From assembly GCA_022837485.1 (NCBI GenBank), contig JALHHH010000024.1:1-15348 (forward strand): 15,348 nucleotides of DNA, written 5' to 3'. Below the pieces are notes generated by a model that saw nothing but the letters and a program-made list of their open reading frames with translations, did no database searches and was not told the DNA's origin. The position numbers and the translations under genes are program-made. This DNA is from Bacteroidales bacterium. Its GTDB lineage: Bacteria; Bacteroidota; Bacteroidia; Bacteroidales; Lentimicrobiaceae. This document shows positions 4,974-13,175 of the stretch, one piece after another. Each line of letters opens with the position of its first letter. The first letter of the stretch is position 1.

Positions 4974-7418
4974 ATGACTAACGATGGCTTCGGTTTTACC
5001 GAATTAATTGAAAATGAAACTGAATTTATACCTCTTCTTTCGGCTGAAGACGAGGAGCAGATGAATGCAGAAGCGGTTCCGGAAACTCTGCCTCTGCTGC
5101 CACTCCGGAATACTGTGCTATTTCCGGGCGTTGTTATTCCCATTACGGTGGGTCGCGATAAATCAATCCGGCTTATCAAAGATTATTATAAAGGCAATCG
5201 CATCATTGGAGCTGTTGCTCAAAAAGACGTTGAAGTAGAGGATCCCTCACCGGCCGACCTGAATGAAATTGGTACTATCGCCTATATTATCAAGCTTCTG
5301 CAGATGCCCGATGGCAGTACTACTGCCATTATTCAGGGTAAAAAGCGCTTTCGTATCCTCGAAGTCGTTCAGGAAGATCCGTACTTTATCGCCCGGGTAA
5401 GCCAGTTTGATGTGGTAAAACCCATTAAAAAAGATAAACGATTCAATGCCCTTATCGCTTCGGTAAAAGACTTTGCCATACAAATAATCAATCTTTCCCC
5501 CAATCTGCCATCCGATTCTGTTTTCGCTATACGGAATATCGAAAGTCCCGTTTTTCTGGTGAACTTTATCTCATCAAACCTTAACATTACGGTGGAAGAG
5601 AAGCAAATGCTTCTGGCCATCGACGACCTGGTTGAGCGCGCCGGAGTAGTGCTGAACCTCCTTACACGGGAGCTTCAGGTGATAGAGCTTAAGAATCAGA
5701 TACAGAGTAAAGTAAAGTTTGACCTTGATAAGCAGCAGCGCGATTTTCTGCTGAATCAGCAACTAAAAACCATTCAGGAGGAACTGGGCGATAATCCGCA
5801 TACCCAGGACATCGCCGATTTACGCGAGAAAGCCGCGAAAAAAAAGTGGCCGGAAAATGTGGCAGAGGTTTTTGAGAAGGAATTGTCAAAATTGCAGCGT
5901 ATGAATCCGGCTGCCATGGAGTATTCGATGCAGCTGAATTACCTGGATGTACTGACAGATTTGCCGTGGAATGAGTTTACAGTGGATAATTTCAACCTGA
6001 AACGTGCCCAGAGTATTCTCGACAAAGATCATTACGGCCTTGAATCGGTAAAGGAGAGGATTATTGAATATCTGGCTGTCCTTAAACTCAAGGGAGATAT
6101 GAAGTCTCCGATTCTCTGTCTGTTTGGCCCTCCGGGTGTTGGTAAAACCTCCCTGGGTAGGTCAGTTGCCAAGGCTGTGAACCGAAACTATATCCGTATG
6201 TCTCTGGGTGGATTACGCGATGAAGCCGAAATCAGAGGACACCGCAAAACATACATCGGAGCAATGCCCGGCCGAATTCTGCAGTCGCTTCGAAAAGCAA
6301 AAGCATCAAATCCGGTATTTGTGCTCGACGAAATCGATAAGGTAATAGGTGCCAACATCAACGGCGATCCCTCAGCCGCTCTTCTTGAAGTTCTTGACCC
6401 GGAGCAGAACAATACCTTTTACGACAATTTTATCGAACTGGAATACGACCTTTCCAAAGTGATGTTTATTGCTACAGCCAATAATCTTTCAACCATACAC
6501 CCTGCTCTGCGCGACCGTATGGAAGTGATAGAGATCACCGGTTACCTGCTTGAAGAGAAGATTGAAATTGCACAGAGGCATCTGGTTCCTAAACAGCTTG
6601 GAGAGCATGGGCTAAAGTCTTCACAGCTTAGTTTCAGCCGAAAAATCCTTGAAAGCATCATTGATTCCTATACGCGTGAATCGGGCGTCAGAGACCTGGA
6701 AAAGAAAATTGCAAAAATAATCCGGCATCAGGCACGGTTTATCGTCAACGGCGATGCGTATAATGTTAAGGTTACTGCTGAAGACCTGCGGAAAATACTT
6801 GGTCCGGTCCGTTTCGGCAAGGAGAATGAGCCTGTTTACAAGCAGGCCGGTGTTGCAATAGGATTGGCATGGACGCCGGTAGGAGGGGAGATTTTGTACA
6901 TAGAAACAAGCCTGAGTCGTGGCAAAGGCAACCTCGGGCTCACCGGCAACCTTGGCGATGTGATGAAGGAATCGGCCACTCTGGCTTTTGAATATTTGAA
7001 ATCGCACGGACCACAACTCGGTCTTGAACCTTCTGCATTTGAAAAGTGGAATGTTCATCTTCACGTCCCGGAAGGAGCCACGCCCAAGGACGGACCATCG
7101 GCCGGTATCACTATGTTTGCAGCCCTTGCTTCAGCCTTCACGCAACGCTTAATTAAACCCCGCCTGGCTATGACCGGCGAAATCACACTCCGGGGCAAAG
7201 TGCTGCCCGTGGGTGGAATAAAAGAAAAGATTCTCGCCGCCCGCCGCTCCGGTATTAAGGAAATTATTCTGCCTGTCGATAATAAAAAAGACATTGAAGA
7301 AATAAAACCGGAATATCTGAAGGGACTGCAGTTCCACTATGTGGATCAGATGATTGACTTACTGGATATTGCACTCAGCAGTAAAGAGCCCTCCAATCCA
7401 CTGAATATTAACTATTGA
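4974..7418 (+). CDS. lon: ATP-dependent Lon protease (LonA type)
   Basis: The protein is an 814-residue cytosolic AAA+ serine protease that unfolds and degrades misfolded and short-lived regulatory proteins. The N-terminal substrate-recognition (LAN) domain runs from about 38 to 240 (LPLLPLRNTVLFPGVVIPI at its start), followed by a coiled-coil linker to about 330. The ATPase module has Walker A GPPGVGKT (385-392), Walker B VFVLDEID (448-455) and the TANN sensor (501-504). The protease domain has PKDGPSAG with catalytic Ser709 and GGIKEK with Lys752. The 43-residue spacing equals that of S679 and K722 in E. coli Lon. All key residues are present and the length is normal (E. coli 784), with a slightly longer N-terminus. 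The ATG at 4974 is the only sensible start. The gene is followed after 35 bases by an oxidoreductase gene that probably shares its transcript. Confidence 0.98.
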   Translation: MTNDGFGFTELIENETEFIPLLSAEDEEQMNAEAVPETLPLLPLRNTVLFPGVVIPITVGRDKSIRLIKDYYKGNRIIGAVAQKDVEVEDPSPADLNEIGTIAYIIKLLQMPDGSTTAIIQGKKRFRILEVVQEDPYFIARVSQFDVVKPIKKDKRFNALIASVKDFAIQIINLSPNLPSDSVFAIRNIESPVFLVNFISSNLNITVEEKQMLLAIDDLVERAGVVLNLLTRELQVIELKNQIQSKVKFDLDKQQRDFLLNQQLKTIQEELGDNPHTQDIADLREKAAKKKWPENVAEVFEKELSKLQRMNPAAMEYSMQLNYLDVLTDLPWNEFTVDNFNLKRAQSILDKDHYGLESVKERIIEYLAVLKLKGDMKSPILCLFGPPGVGKTSLGRSVAKAVNRNYIRMSLGGLRDEAEIRGHRKTYIGAMPGRILQSLRKAKASNPVFVLDEIDKVIGANINGDPSAALLEVLDPEQNNTFYDNFIELEYDLSKVMFIATANNLSTIHPALRDRMEVIEITGYLLEEKIEIAQRHLVPKQLGEHGLKSSQLSFSRKILESIIDSYTRESGVRDLEKKIAKIIRHQARFIVNGDAYNVKVTAEDLRKILGPVRFGKENEPVYKQAGVAIGLAWTPVGGEILYIETSLSRGKGNLGLTGNLGDVMKESATLAFEYLKSHGPQLGLEPSAFEKWNVHLHVPEGATPKDGPSAGITMFAALASAFTQRLIKPRLAMTGEITLRGKVLPVGGIKEKILAARRSGIKEIILPVDNKKDIEEIKPEYLKGLQFHYVDQMIDLLDIALSSKEPSNPLNINY

Positions 7419-7453
7419 ATCTCCTGAGGAATCCGTTCCAGGAAATCGGACGA

Positions 7454-8032
7454 ATGAAAAAAATATTGATAATTCTGGGTCATCCGGTAAAAGATACATT
7501 TTCCGACCAGATCTTTGAACATTACCGCAACGGAGCATTGTCGTCCGGAGCTGAAATCAGGCAAATTGTTTTGCGCGATCTCAATTTTGAACTTAACTTC
7601 AGAGAGGGATACCGAGGGAGTCAGGAACTGGAACCGGTGCTGGTAAAAGCACAGGAAGACATTCGCTGGGCCGAACATATTGTTTTGATCTATCCCAACT
7701 GGTGGTCGACGTTCCCCGCACTTTTAAAAGGTTTTATCGATCGCACATTTTTACCGGGATTTGCTTTTAAGTACCACAAAGGATCGCTGTTGTGGGATAA
7801 ACTTCTTACCGGACGCTCTGCTCGTTTGTTCGTCACCATGGATACACCCAAATGGTATTACAGGCTGGTGTACCGACGTCCCGGTCACAACGCCATGAAA
7901 CGCGGAATTCTTGAGTTTTGCGGAATTAAACCTGTCAGGATTACCACTATAGGCCCACTGAAGACATCATCAGACCATAAAAGGCGGAAATGGCTCGATA
8001 AAGCTTCGAAGCTTGGCAGGGCGATGAAATGA
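7454..8032 (+). CDS. NAD(P)H-dependent oxidoreductase, flavodoxin-like (NQO1/KefF/MdaB type)
   Basis: This cytosolic flavoprotein of 192 residues belongs to the flavodoxin-2 fold (PF02525 type), whose members reduce quinones and similar acceptors by two electrons using NAD(P)H. The N-terminus MKKILIILGHPVKDTFSD is the flavin phosphate-binding strand and loop. WAEHIVLIYPNWWSTFPALLK (72-92) is the family's second flavin-binding segment, and GFIDRTFLPGFAF (93-105) follows. The basic C-terminus (HKRRKWLDKASKLGR) is unusual but not diagnostic. ATG 7454 is preferred over the in-frame TTG at 7415, because the TTG would add 13 residues before the conserved first strand and overlap lon. AGGAAAT lies 12 bases upstream. 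It follows lon by 35 bases without a terminator, suggesting co-transcription. The exact substrate is unknown. Confidence 0.88.
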   Translation: MKKILIILGHPVKDTFSDQIFEHYRNGALSSGAEIRQIVLRDLNFELNFREGYRGSQELEPVLVKAQEDIRWAEHIVLIYPNWWSTFPALLKGFIDRTFLPGFAFKYHKGSLLWDKLLTGRSARLFVTMDTPKWYYRLVYRRPGHNAMKRGILEFCGIKPVRITTIGPLKTSSDHKRRKWLDKASKLGRAMK

Positions 8033-8068
8033 AAATTGCTTTCTCACCTTTATTGGCTTAACCATCCG

Positions 8069-10066
8069 TTAACGACTGCCGGTAACGATCAGCTTTGTAT
8101 ACTGTTTGTTTGTGTTGCTGCGCAGCGAAACCAGGTATGTGCCTGATTTAAGGTGATCCACTTTAAGTGGTAAGGAGTACCTCCCCGGCAGTCTGGTTAC
8201 CGATTCCGAAGCATACACTACCCGTCCGTTCAGGTCGGTAATTGCAATTTCTGTTTCCGATTTCGAGTTCAGGTTAAACGATAGCGAAGTGATGCCCGTT
8301 GCCGGATTAGGATTTACGCTTAACTCCAGCCACGATACCTGTGGTGGAGAAGCAATGCTTAGTTCGGTACTTGCTTTTTTTAGGAGTATGTGATTGTCGG
8401 GATCAAAAACCAGGGATACCGGTTCCTTGTCAAACTGGAATATAAATACCTGATTGTTAAAGTCATTCATTACCCGTAAAAGGGTATCGCTACCGTCACT
8501 GAAAGCAATACGCAGCTCCAGCGGCATAGCAAAAAACGCAGGATTGGTCTGAACCTGACTGGCTTGAAAATGTGCATTCCAGGTTCCGTTGCCCATTTCC
8601 AGAAAACTGTAGCTGTTTTTGTACTCCGGGTGGTTGGGCTGATAGATCCACTGATTGAAAAACCAGTCAAGGCTAAGACCGGTTGATTCATTCATTTTTT
8701 CGATAAAGTCAGGAATTGTAGCCGATTTATACCTGAAGTCTGTGTCGTTGGCGTAATCGTATATACTTTTAAAAAACAGGGAATCGCCTACAACGTAACG
8801 GTACATATACATAACGCATGAGCCTTTCATGTATGTAATGGCGTAATTAAACAAAGTGGAATTTGCAGGCGGGTTGGCTGCCCATTCCGGATTGGAAATA
8901 GCCCAGCCTGGATTTTGAGACAGGTAGTAGGCAGCATTTCCGTTTATCTGGTTTTTATATGCCGAATAGCCGTTTAAATGACCGGTCCATGTTGCTTCAA
9001 AATAGGTGGCAAAGCCTTCGTTCAGCCACAGATCGGCCCAGGTGGCATTGGTAATCATATCGCCGAACCACTGGTGGGCAAACTCGTGTGCAATCAGTCC
9101 CGATTGCCAGCATCCGGGGCAGAGACTTGTAAGTGTCTGATTCTCCATTCCTCCCCACATGAATTGAGGACTCAGGGTCGCAAAACCGTCTTTCTCGAAC
9201 GGATGCTCACCGAACATGGATGAGAAAAAATTTCCCAGAGGAACGATCAATGCTTTGGCCTGAGATGTATTCTCACCCGGGTTGGAATAGAAGCGAATGG
9301 GTAGCGTATCAACTGCCGGTGCCGGTTTTGCCCATTTTACTATTTCCAGGTTGTAATTTACTCTGGAAGATATAACCATAATGTAGGTTGCGATGGGATC
9401 CCTGCTAATCCAGTGGTACCAGGTGGTATCGGCAAAAGTGACCGAATCGGCAAGTCTGCCGTTCGACCCCAGCTTTACATTTGCCGGTACTTTTGCTCTC
9501 AACGAAAGCGTAGCTTTGTCGTATGGCTGGTCGTAACACGGAAACCACTTTCTGGCGCCCTGCGGCTCGCAGTCCGTAAACACAAATCCGTTGCCGGTAT
9601 AAAATGCATTATCGCTGACATTCAGATGCTGGTAGTCGATGCTTACCTGGACCAAATCGCCGGGTTGGTATGTACGGTTGAGTAAAATCACAAGCGTATC
9701 GTCCGCATGCTGAAATCCAGAACCCGCCATGCCCACCGATTGAATTGCCAAAGAACTGTTGACGGCATCCAGTTTTATCTGCGATAGCTCTGTCACAGCC
9801 TTAAGCGTGATAACACTTCTGGCGCTGAAGTTTTTTGGGTAAGGCAGAGTATAACAATGGTAAATATCAAGGTCAAGATGATAGTCAAGCACATCAAACG
9901 TATGCTTGGTCGAACCGTTTATCCGTAGGTTTTTGGGATATACCTGTGGCCTGTTCTGCTTACCCCAGGCACAGAATTCGCTTCCCGAAAACTGTCCGAA
10001 ATCCTGAGAAAAGGCACTTAGAGCACTCAGTAAAAGAGTAAGGAACAGAATCGCGGTATTCTTCAT
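8069..10066 (-). CDS. Exported M1 family metallopeptidase with T9SS sorting domain
   Basis: This 665-residue zinc aminopeptidase-type enzyme is secreted through the outer membrane. A signal peptide (1-20, cut after AFS) is followed by the N-terminal beta domain. The catalytic domain has the exopeptidase motif GGMEN (305-309), HEFAH (327-331) with zinc ligands H327 and H331, and the third ligand Glu350 in NEGFATYF at the standard 18-residue gap. Tyr412 in YMKG is the transition-state tyrosine. Residues from about 582 onward (VNPNPATGITSLSFNL to the end) form a typical type A T9SS tail, with DLNGRVV and SGTYLVSL strands. The M1 core is short, without the large helical domain of PepN. The role is probably digestion of external peptides at the cell surface or in the medium. 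The gene converges on the oxidoreductase gene with 36 bases between and no obvious terminator. Confidence 0.95.
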   Translation of the reverse strand: MKNTAILFLTLLLSALSAFSQDFGQFSGSEFCAWGKQNRPQVYPKNLRINGSTKHTFDVLDYHLDLDIYHCYTLPYPKNFSARSVITLKAVTELSQIKLDAVNSSLAIQSVGMAGSGFQHADDTLVILLNRTYQPGDLVQVSIDYQHLNVSDNAFYTGNGFVFTDCEPQGARKWFPCYDQPYDKATLSLRAKVPANVKLGSNGRLADSVTFADTTWYHWISRDPIATYIMVISSRVNYNLEIVKWAKPAPAVDTLPIRFYSNPGENTSQAKALIVPLGNFFSSMFGEHPFEKDGFATLSPQFMWGGMENQTLTSLCPGCWQSGLIAHEFAHQWFGDMITNATWADLWLNEGFATYFEATWTGHLNGYSAYKNQINGNAAYYLSQNPGWAISNPEWAANPPANSTLFNYAITYMKGSCVMYMYRYVVGDSLFFKSIYDYANDTDFRYKSATIPDFIEKMNESTGLSLDWFFNQWIYQPNHPEYKNSYSFLEMGNGTWNAHFQASQVQTNPAFFAMPLELRIAFSDGSDTLLRVMNDFNNQVFIFQFDKEPVSLVFDPDNHILLKKASTELSIASPPQVSWLELSVNPNPATGITSLSFNLNSKSETEIAITDLNGRVVYASESVTRLPGRYSLPLKVDHLKSGTYLVSLRSNTNKQYTKLIVTGSR

Positions 10067-10134
10067 AACGATGGATTTTTGGAATGTGCTGAATGCAGAT
10101 TATTTATACTATAATACAGCACGGGCACGTAACA

Positions 10135-10142
10135 CAAAGTTA
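10135..10142 (-). promoter_or_regulatory. -7 box, likely promoter of the M1 peptidase gene
   Basis: CAAAGTTA on the plus strand reads TAACTTTG on the minus strand, a full TAnnTTTG match. Transcription would start near 10129, about 62 bases before the ATG. The -33 region has no clean TTG at 19-21 bases. Confidence 0.5.
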
Positions 10143-10231
10143 ATCAGTTTCCGTTCAATTTGAAGAAAAGAAAGAAAGCCCGGTCTCTCCGCCAGTTTCA
10201 TCGCCTTGTAGCGTCGGTAAGCGGAATGTAC

Positions 10232-10239
10232 TACCTTTG
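10232..10239 (+). promoter_or_regulatory. -7 box, likely promoter of the solute-binding lipoprotein gene
   Basis: TACCTTTG matches TAnnTTTG exactly. A TTG occurs at 10206-10208, 23 bases upstream, slightly farther than ideal. The predicted transcript begins only about 12 bases before the ATG at 10257. Confidence 0.5.
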
Positions 10240-10256
10240 TTCTTTTCATCTCTTTT

Positions 10257-11906
10257 ATGAAGAAAATCACAACTGTAGTTTTGGTCTTACCGATGCTGCT
10301 GGCATCAGCATGCACGCAGCGGTTTGGTGATTCGGAAGGAAAAATGATTTTCCGTTACAACGAGTCCTCCGGAATTACATCGCTCGATCCAGCCTTTTCG
10401 AGGGATCAGGCCACAAACTGGGTTTGCAATCACTTGTACAACAGTTTGTTGCAGCTCGACAGCAATTTAAACGTAAGACCATCACTGGCAAAGTCCTGGA
10501 CCGTTTCTCCGGATGGCTTGCTTTATACACTGGTATTTCGCCACGACGTCAGATTTCACGATAATGAGTGTTTTAAAGACGGAATTGGCCGTGTCGTAAC
10601 AGCGTACGATGCGGAGTACAGTTTGCACCGGCTACTCGATCCGTCTCTTAACTCCCCCGGTTCCTGGGTCATGGGACCGGTGGAGCGAAAAAACGGCTTT
10701 CCATCTATTCATGCCAGCAACGATACCGTGTTAACGATACGACTCACGGAGCCTTTCCCGCCTTTCCCGGGACTGCTGGCGATGCAGTACTGTTCGGTAA
10801 TACCCGTGGAAGCAGTAGAATATTACGGGCGTGACTTCCGGTCGCATCCGGTCGGAACGGGTCCTTTCCGGTTTGGGATGTGGAAAGAAGGCGTTAAACT
10901 GGTGCTGCTAAAAAATGCGGACTATTTTGAATTCGATGGCGATAAGCGCCTGCCATTTCTGGATGCCGTTTCCATCACCTTTCTGGTTGACAAACAAACG
11001 GCCTTCCTAGAATTTGTCAAGGGATCGCTCGATTTTATGTCGGGACTTGACGGGAGCTACAAGGATGAGATTTTAACCCCTTCGGGAAGGCTCAATCCGA
11101 AATACGACGACCGCATCAACCTGATAACAGAGCCTTACCTTAATACAGAATATCTTGGAATTGTGATGGATTCATCCAATCCGGCCATCAAAGGTAATCC
11201 TTTGGTTTCAAAAAAAATAAGGCAAGCGGTTAGCTATGGATTTGACCGGAAAAAGATGATCCGTTATCTTCGCAACAATGTCGGCACACCCGGAACCAGG
11301 GGTTTTATCCCGCGCGGACTTCCGGGGTTCTGCGACAGCGCCGGGTATGGCTATGAATACAACCCTGAACGTACCCGCAGTCTGCTGTCTGAAGCAGGAT
11401 TCCCGGACGGGAAAGGCCTTCCGGAGATCGTTCTTTCTACCAATGCCTCTTACCTCGACCTGTGTCAGTTTATTCAGGAACAACTGAGTCAGTCGGGCAT
11501 ACGGATGCGCATCGATGTCAGCCCTCCGGCAACTCTGAAGGAAAACATTGCTCAGTCAAGAATTCCGTTCTTCAGGGGATCATGGATTGCCGACTATCCG
11601 GACGCGGAAAATTATCTATCCTTGTTTCTGTCGTCTAACCACACCCCAGCAGGACCGAATTATACGCTGTTTAAAAGTGCAGCCTTCGACCGTACTTACC
11701 GAAAAGCCGTCGGCGAGACGGATGACCTCAGGCGTATTGCTCTATACAGAGAAATGGACAGCCTGGTGATGGCCGAAGCACCGGTTGTTGTACTTTTTTA
11801 TGATCAGGTGCTTCGTTTTACCGGAAAACAGGTTAAGGGGCTGGGGTCAAATCCTCTTAATCTTCTCGACCTGAGGCGGGTGACAATTAATGTTAATCGG
11901 AATTAA
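10257..11906 (+). CDS. ABC transporter solute-binding lipoprotein, peptide type (SBP_bac_5)
   Basis: This 549-residue protein belongs to family 5 of the solute-binding proteins, which bind oligopeptides, nickel or similar ligands for ABC importers. The N-terminus is a lipoprotein signal: KK, a hydrophobic core, then LLASAC with Cys19 as the likely lipidated residue. The -3 residue is Ala, not the usual Leu, so the lipobox is slightly weak. Family landmarks are SLDPAFSRD (42-50), LAKSWTVSPDGLLYTLVFRHDVRFHD (77-102), HPVGTGPFRF (197-206), and in the C-terminal lobe KKIRQAVSYGFDRKKMI, GLPGF and ARS-free FPDGKGLPEI. No permease or ATPase gene lies beside it, so any transporter partner is elsewhere. 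It is divergent from the M1 peptidase, which would supply peptides. Peptide binding is inferred from family and context. Confidence 0.9.
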   Translation: MKKITTVVLVLPMLLASACTQRFGDSEGKMIFRYNESSGITSLDPAFSRDQATNWVCNHLYNSLLQLDSNLNVRPSLAKSWTVSPDGLLYTLVFRHDVRFHDNECFKDGIGRVVTAYDAEYSLHRLLDPSLNSPGSWVMGPVERKNGFPSIHASNDTVLTIRLTEPFPPFPGLLAMQYCSVIPVEAVEYYGRDFRSHPVGTGPFRFGMWKEGVKLVLLKNADYFEFDGDKRLPFLDAVSITFLVDKQTAFLEFVKGSLDFMSGLDGSYKDEILTPSGRLNPKYDDRINLITEPYLNTEYLGIVMDSSNPAIKGNPLVSKKIRQAVSYGFDRKKMIRYLRNNVGTPGTRGFIPRGLPGFCDSAGYGYEYNPERTRSLLSEAGFPDGKGLPEIVLSTNASYLDLCQFIQEQLSQSGIRMRIDVSPPATLKENIAQSRIPFFRGSWIADYPDAENYLSLFLSSNHTPAGPNYTLFKSAAFDRTYRKAVGETDDLRRIALYREMDSLVMAEAPVVVLFYDQVLRFTGKQVKGLGSNPLNLLDLRRVTINVNRN

Positions 11907-11958
11907 TACAAACGGCCGGTCGGTTACGGAAAGCGCTGCCCGGGAATCAACAAAAAAT

Positions 11959-12483
11959 ATGGAAATGCATAAAACATTTGAACCTCTTCATCCGGCAAAT
12001 CTCAGCGAGAATGCAATAAAGATGATTGGCGGCGACTGGATGCTGATAACCGCGGGAAGCAGAGAGTCGTTCAATACGATGACAGCCAGCTGGGGCGGAT
12101 TTGGGGTGTTGTGGAATAAGCCTGTAGCGTTTATCTTTGTGCGACCGGTTCGTTATACCTATCTCTTTACAGAAGAAATGGAAACGTTTACTCTGAGTTT
12201 TTTCAGCGATAAATACAGGAAAGCTCTTAATTATTGCGGCTCTCATTCAGGAAGGGATGTCGATAAGATTGCGGAAACCGGACTTACGCCTTTATCAATG
12301 CCGGAAGGAAGTTTGGCTTTCGCGGAAGCGAAAATAATTATGGAATGTAAGAAGCTTTATTTTCAGGATCTTCAGCCTTTGAATTTCCTTGACAGGGATA
12401 TAGACAGGCATTATCCTGGGCAGGATTATCACCGGATGTATGTCGGAGAAATAATTCACTGTTTTCGCCGACAGGAACCCTGA
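11959..12483 (+). CDS. Flavin reductase-like domain protein
   Basis: This 174-residue cytosolic protein has the FMN-binding split-barrel fold of the flavin reductase family (PF01613 type). Conserved features are GGDWMLITAGSRESFNTMTASWGG (24-47), where FNTMTASWGG contacts FMN, and KPVAFIFVRPVRYT (54-67). They also include ETFTLSFF (75-82) and CGSHSGRDVDKIAETGL (93-109), the usual signature with H96. The ATG at 11959 is chosen because it gives the usual short N-terminus (EMHKTFEPL). The frame stays open to 11890, but that longer version would overlap the upstream gene by 17 bases and add 23 residues of no family character. It follows the lipoprotein gene by 52 bases without a terminator, so co-transcription is possible. 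The physiological substrate is unknown. Related proteins reduce free flavin or bind FMN for redox chemistry. Confidence 0.88.
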   Translation: MEMHKTFEPLHPANLSENAIKMIGGDWMLITAGSRESFNTMTASWGGFGVLWNKPVAFIFVRPVRYTYLFTEEMETFTLSFFSDKYRKALNYCGSHSGRDVDKIAETGLTPLSMPEGSLAFAEAKIIMECKKLYFQDLQPLNFLDRDIDRHYPGQDYHRMYVGEIIHCFRRQEP

Positions 12484-12496
12484 AAAAATGAAAAAA

Positions 12497-12557
12497 CCGG
12501 TCGGAATGATCAATAGTTTTATAATTTTATGGCTTGGTTGGCTCATTCATTAACCGG
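12497..12557. repeat. Imperfect inverted repeat between flavin reductase and DUF6913 genes
   Basis: CCGGT (12497-12501) and GAATGA (12504-12509) are complementary to ACCGG (12553-12557) and TCATTC (12543-12548). This makes an 11-bp broken stem with a 33-base loop. There is no T tract after it on the plus strand. On the minus strand it is followed by a run of six T. It could be a weak terminator, an operator, or chance. The 121-base gap (12484-12604) also holds TAATTTTA (12522-12529), one mismatch from a -7 box, which may be the promoter for the next gene. Confidence 0.3.
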
Positions 12558-12604
12558 GTAGTTCGCGTTCACTGTCAGCCACTTTCATCCTAAAAAAAAA
12601 CAGT

Positions 12605-13156
12605 TTGAATTTCATTGATAAATTACGCATTGCTGCGGGCAGGAGATATCTTGCCAAAGAGGCTTCACGGCTGAAACGCAGTCGGCGTGCGGTTAATCTC
12701 AGCGATGCCCGTGAGATTGGCATCCTGTTCAATATGGTTTCGAAAACGGATTACGAGCGCGTGAGCCAGTTTGCCGGCCAGCTTCAGGAACAGGGAAAGA
12801 GGGTACAGATAATCGGTTTTTACAAGTACCGCAAGCTGCCTCCATATTACGCGCAGACTCTGGCATATGACCTGATACAGCCACAACACCTGGATTTAAT
12901 CTACAGACCTAAAGGTCTGTTTGTCAGTCATTTTATTAATCATTCCTTCGACCTGCTGATCGATTTGGGTTCCGGAGATGAGTTCCCGTTGCAGTACATA
13001 GCAAGCCTCTCAAAGGCAGGCTTTAAACTTGGCCGGAAAACAGAAGGCAGGATTCAGCCGTACGATCTGATGATTGAGTCGGGGGGCGACATCGAGAGCG
13101 GGGAGTTAATCAGTCAGATCGTTCAGTATACCAGTATGTTTAGATTCGACAACTAA
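12605..13156 (+). CDS. DUF6913-like protein, TTG start
   Basis: This is a small cytosolic protein of 183 residues with no known function. It resembles the DUF6913 proteins of Bacteroidota. A basic N-terminus (RRYLAKEASRLKRSRRAV, 13-30) precedes an alternating strand-helix region: IGILFNMVSKTDYERVSQFAGQL (38-60), KRVQIIGFYKYRKLP (65-79), FDLLIDLGSGDEFPLQYIASLSKAGFKLG (115-143). The last segment is the best-conserved part of the family as I recall it. No ATG exists in frame between the upstream stop (12551) and the conserved region, so the start is taken as TTG at 12605. It ends 19 bases before dapA with no terminator between, so the two probably form an operon. Function cannot be deduced from sequence. 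The alpha/beta pattern suggests a nucleotide- or metabolite-binding fold, which is inference only. Confidence 0.75.
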   Translation: MNFIDKLRIAAGRRYLAKEASRLKRSRRAVNLSDAREIGILFNMVSKTDYERVSQFAGQLQEQGKRVQIIGFYKYRKLPPYYAQTLAYDLIQPQHLDLIYRPKGLFVSHFINHSFDLLIDLGSGDEFPLQYIASLSKAGFKLGRKTEGRIQPYDLMIESGGDIESGELISQIVQYTSMFRFDN

Positions 13157-13175
13157 AAAATATAATTTCAAAAGT

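Noticed and set aside
8033..8068. The convergent junction between the oxidoreductase and M1 peptidase genes, as a possible bidirectional terminator
   Set aside because: The 36 bases contain no inverted repeat of useful length.
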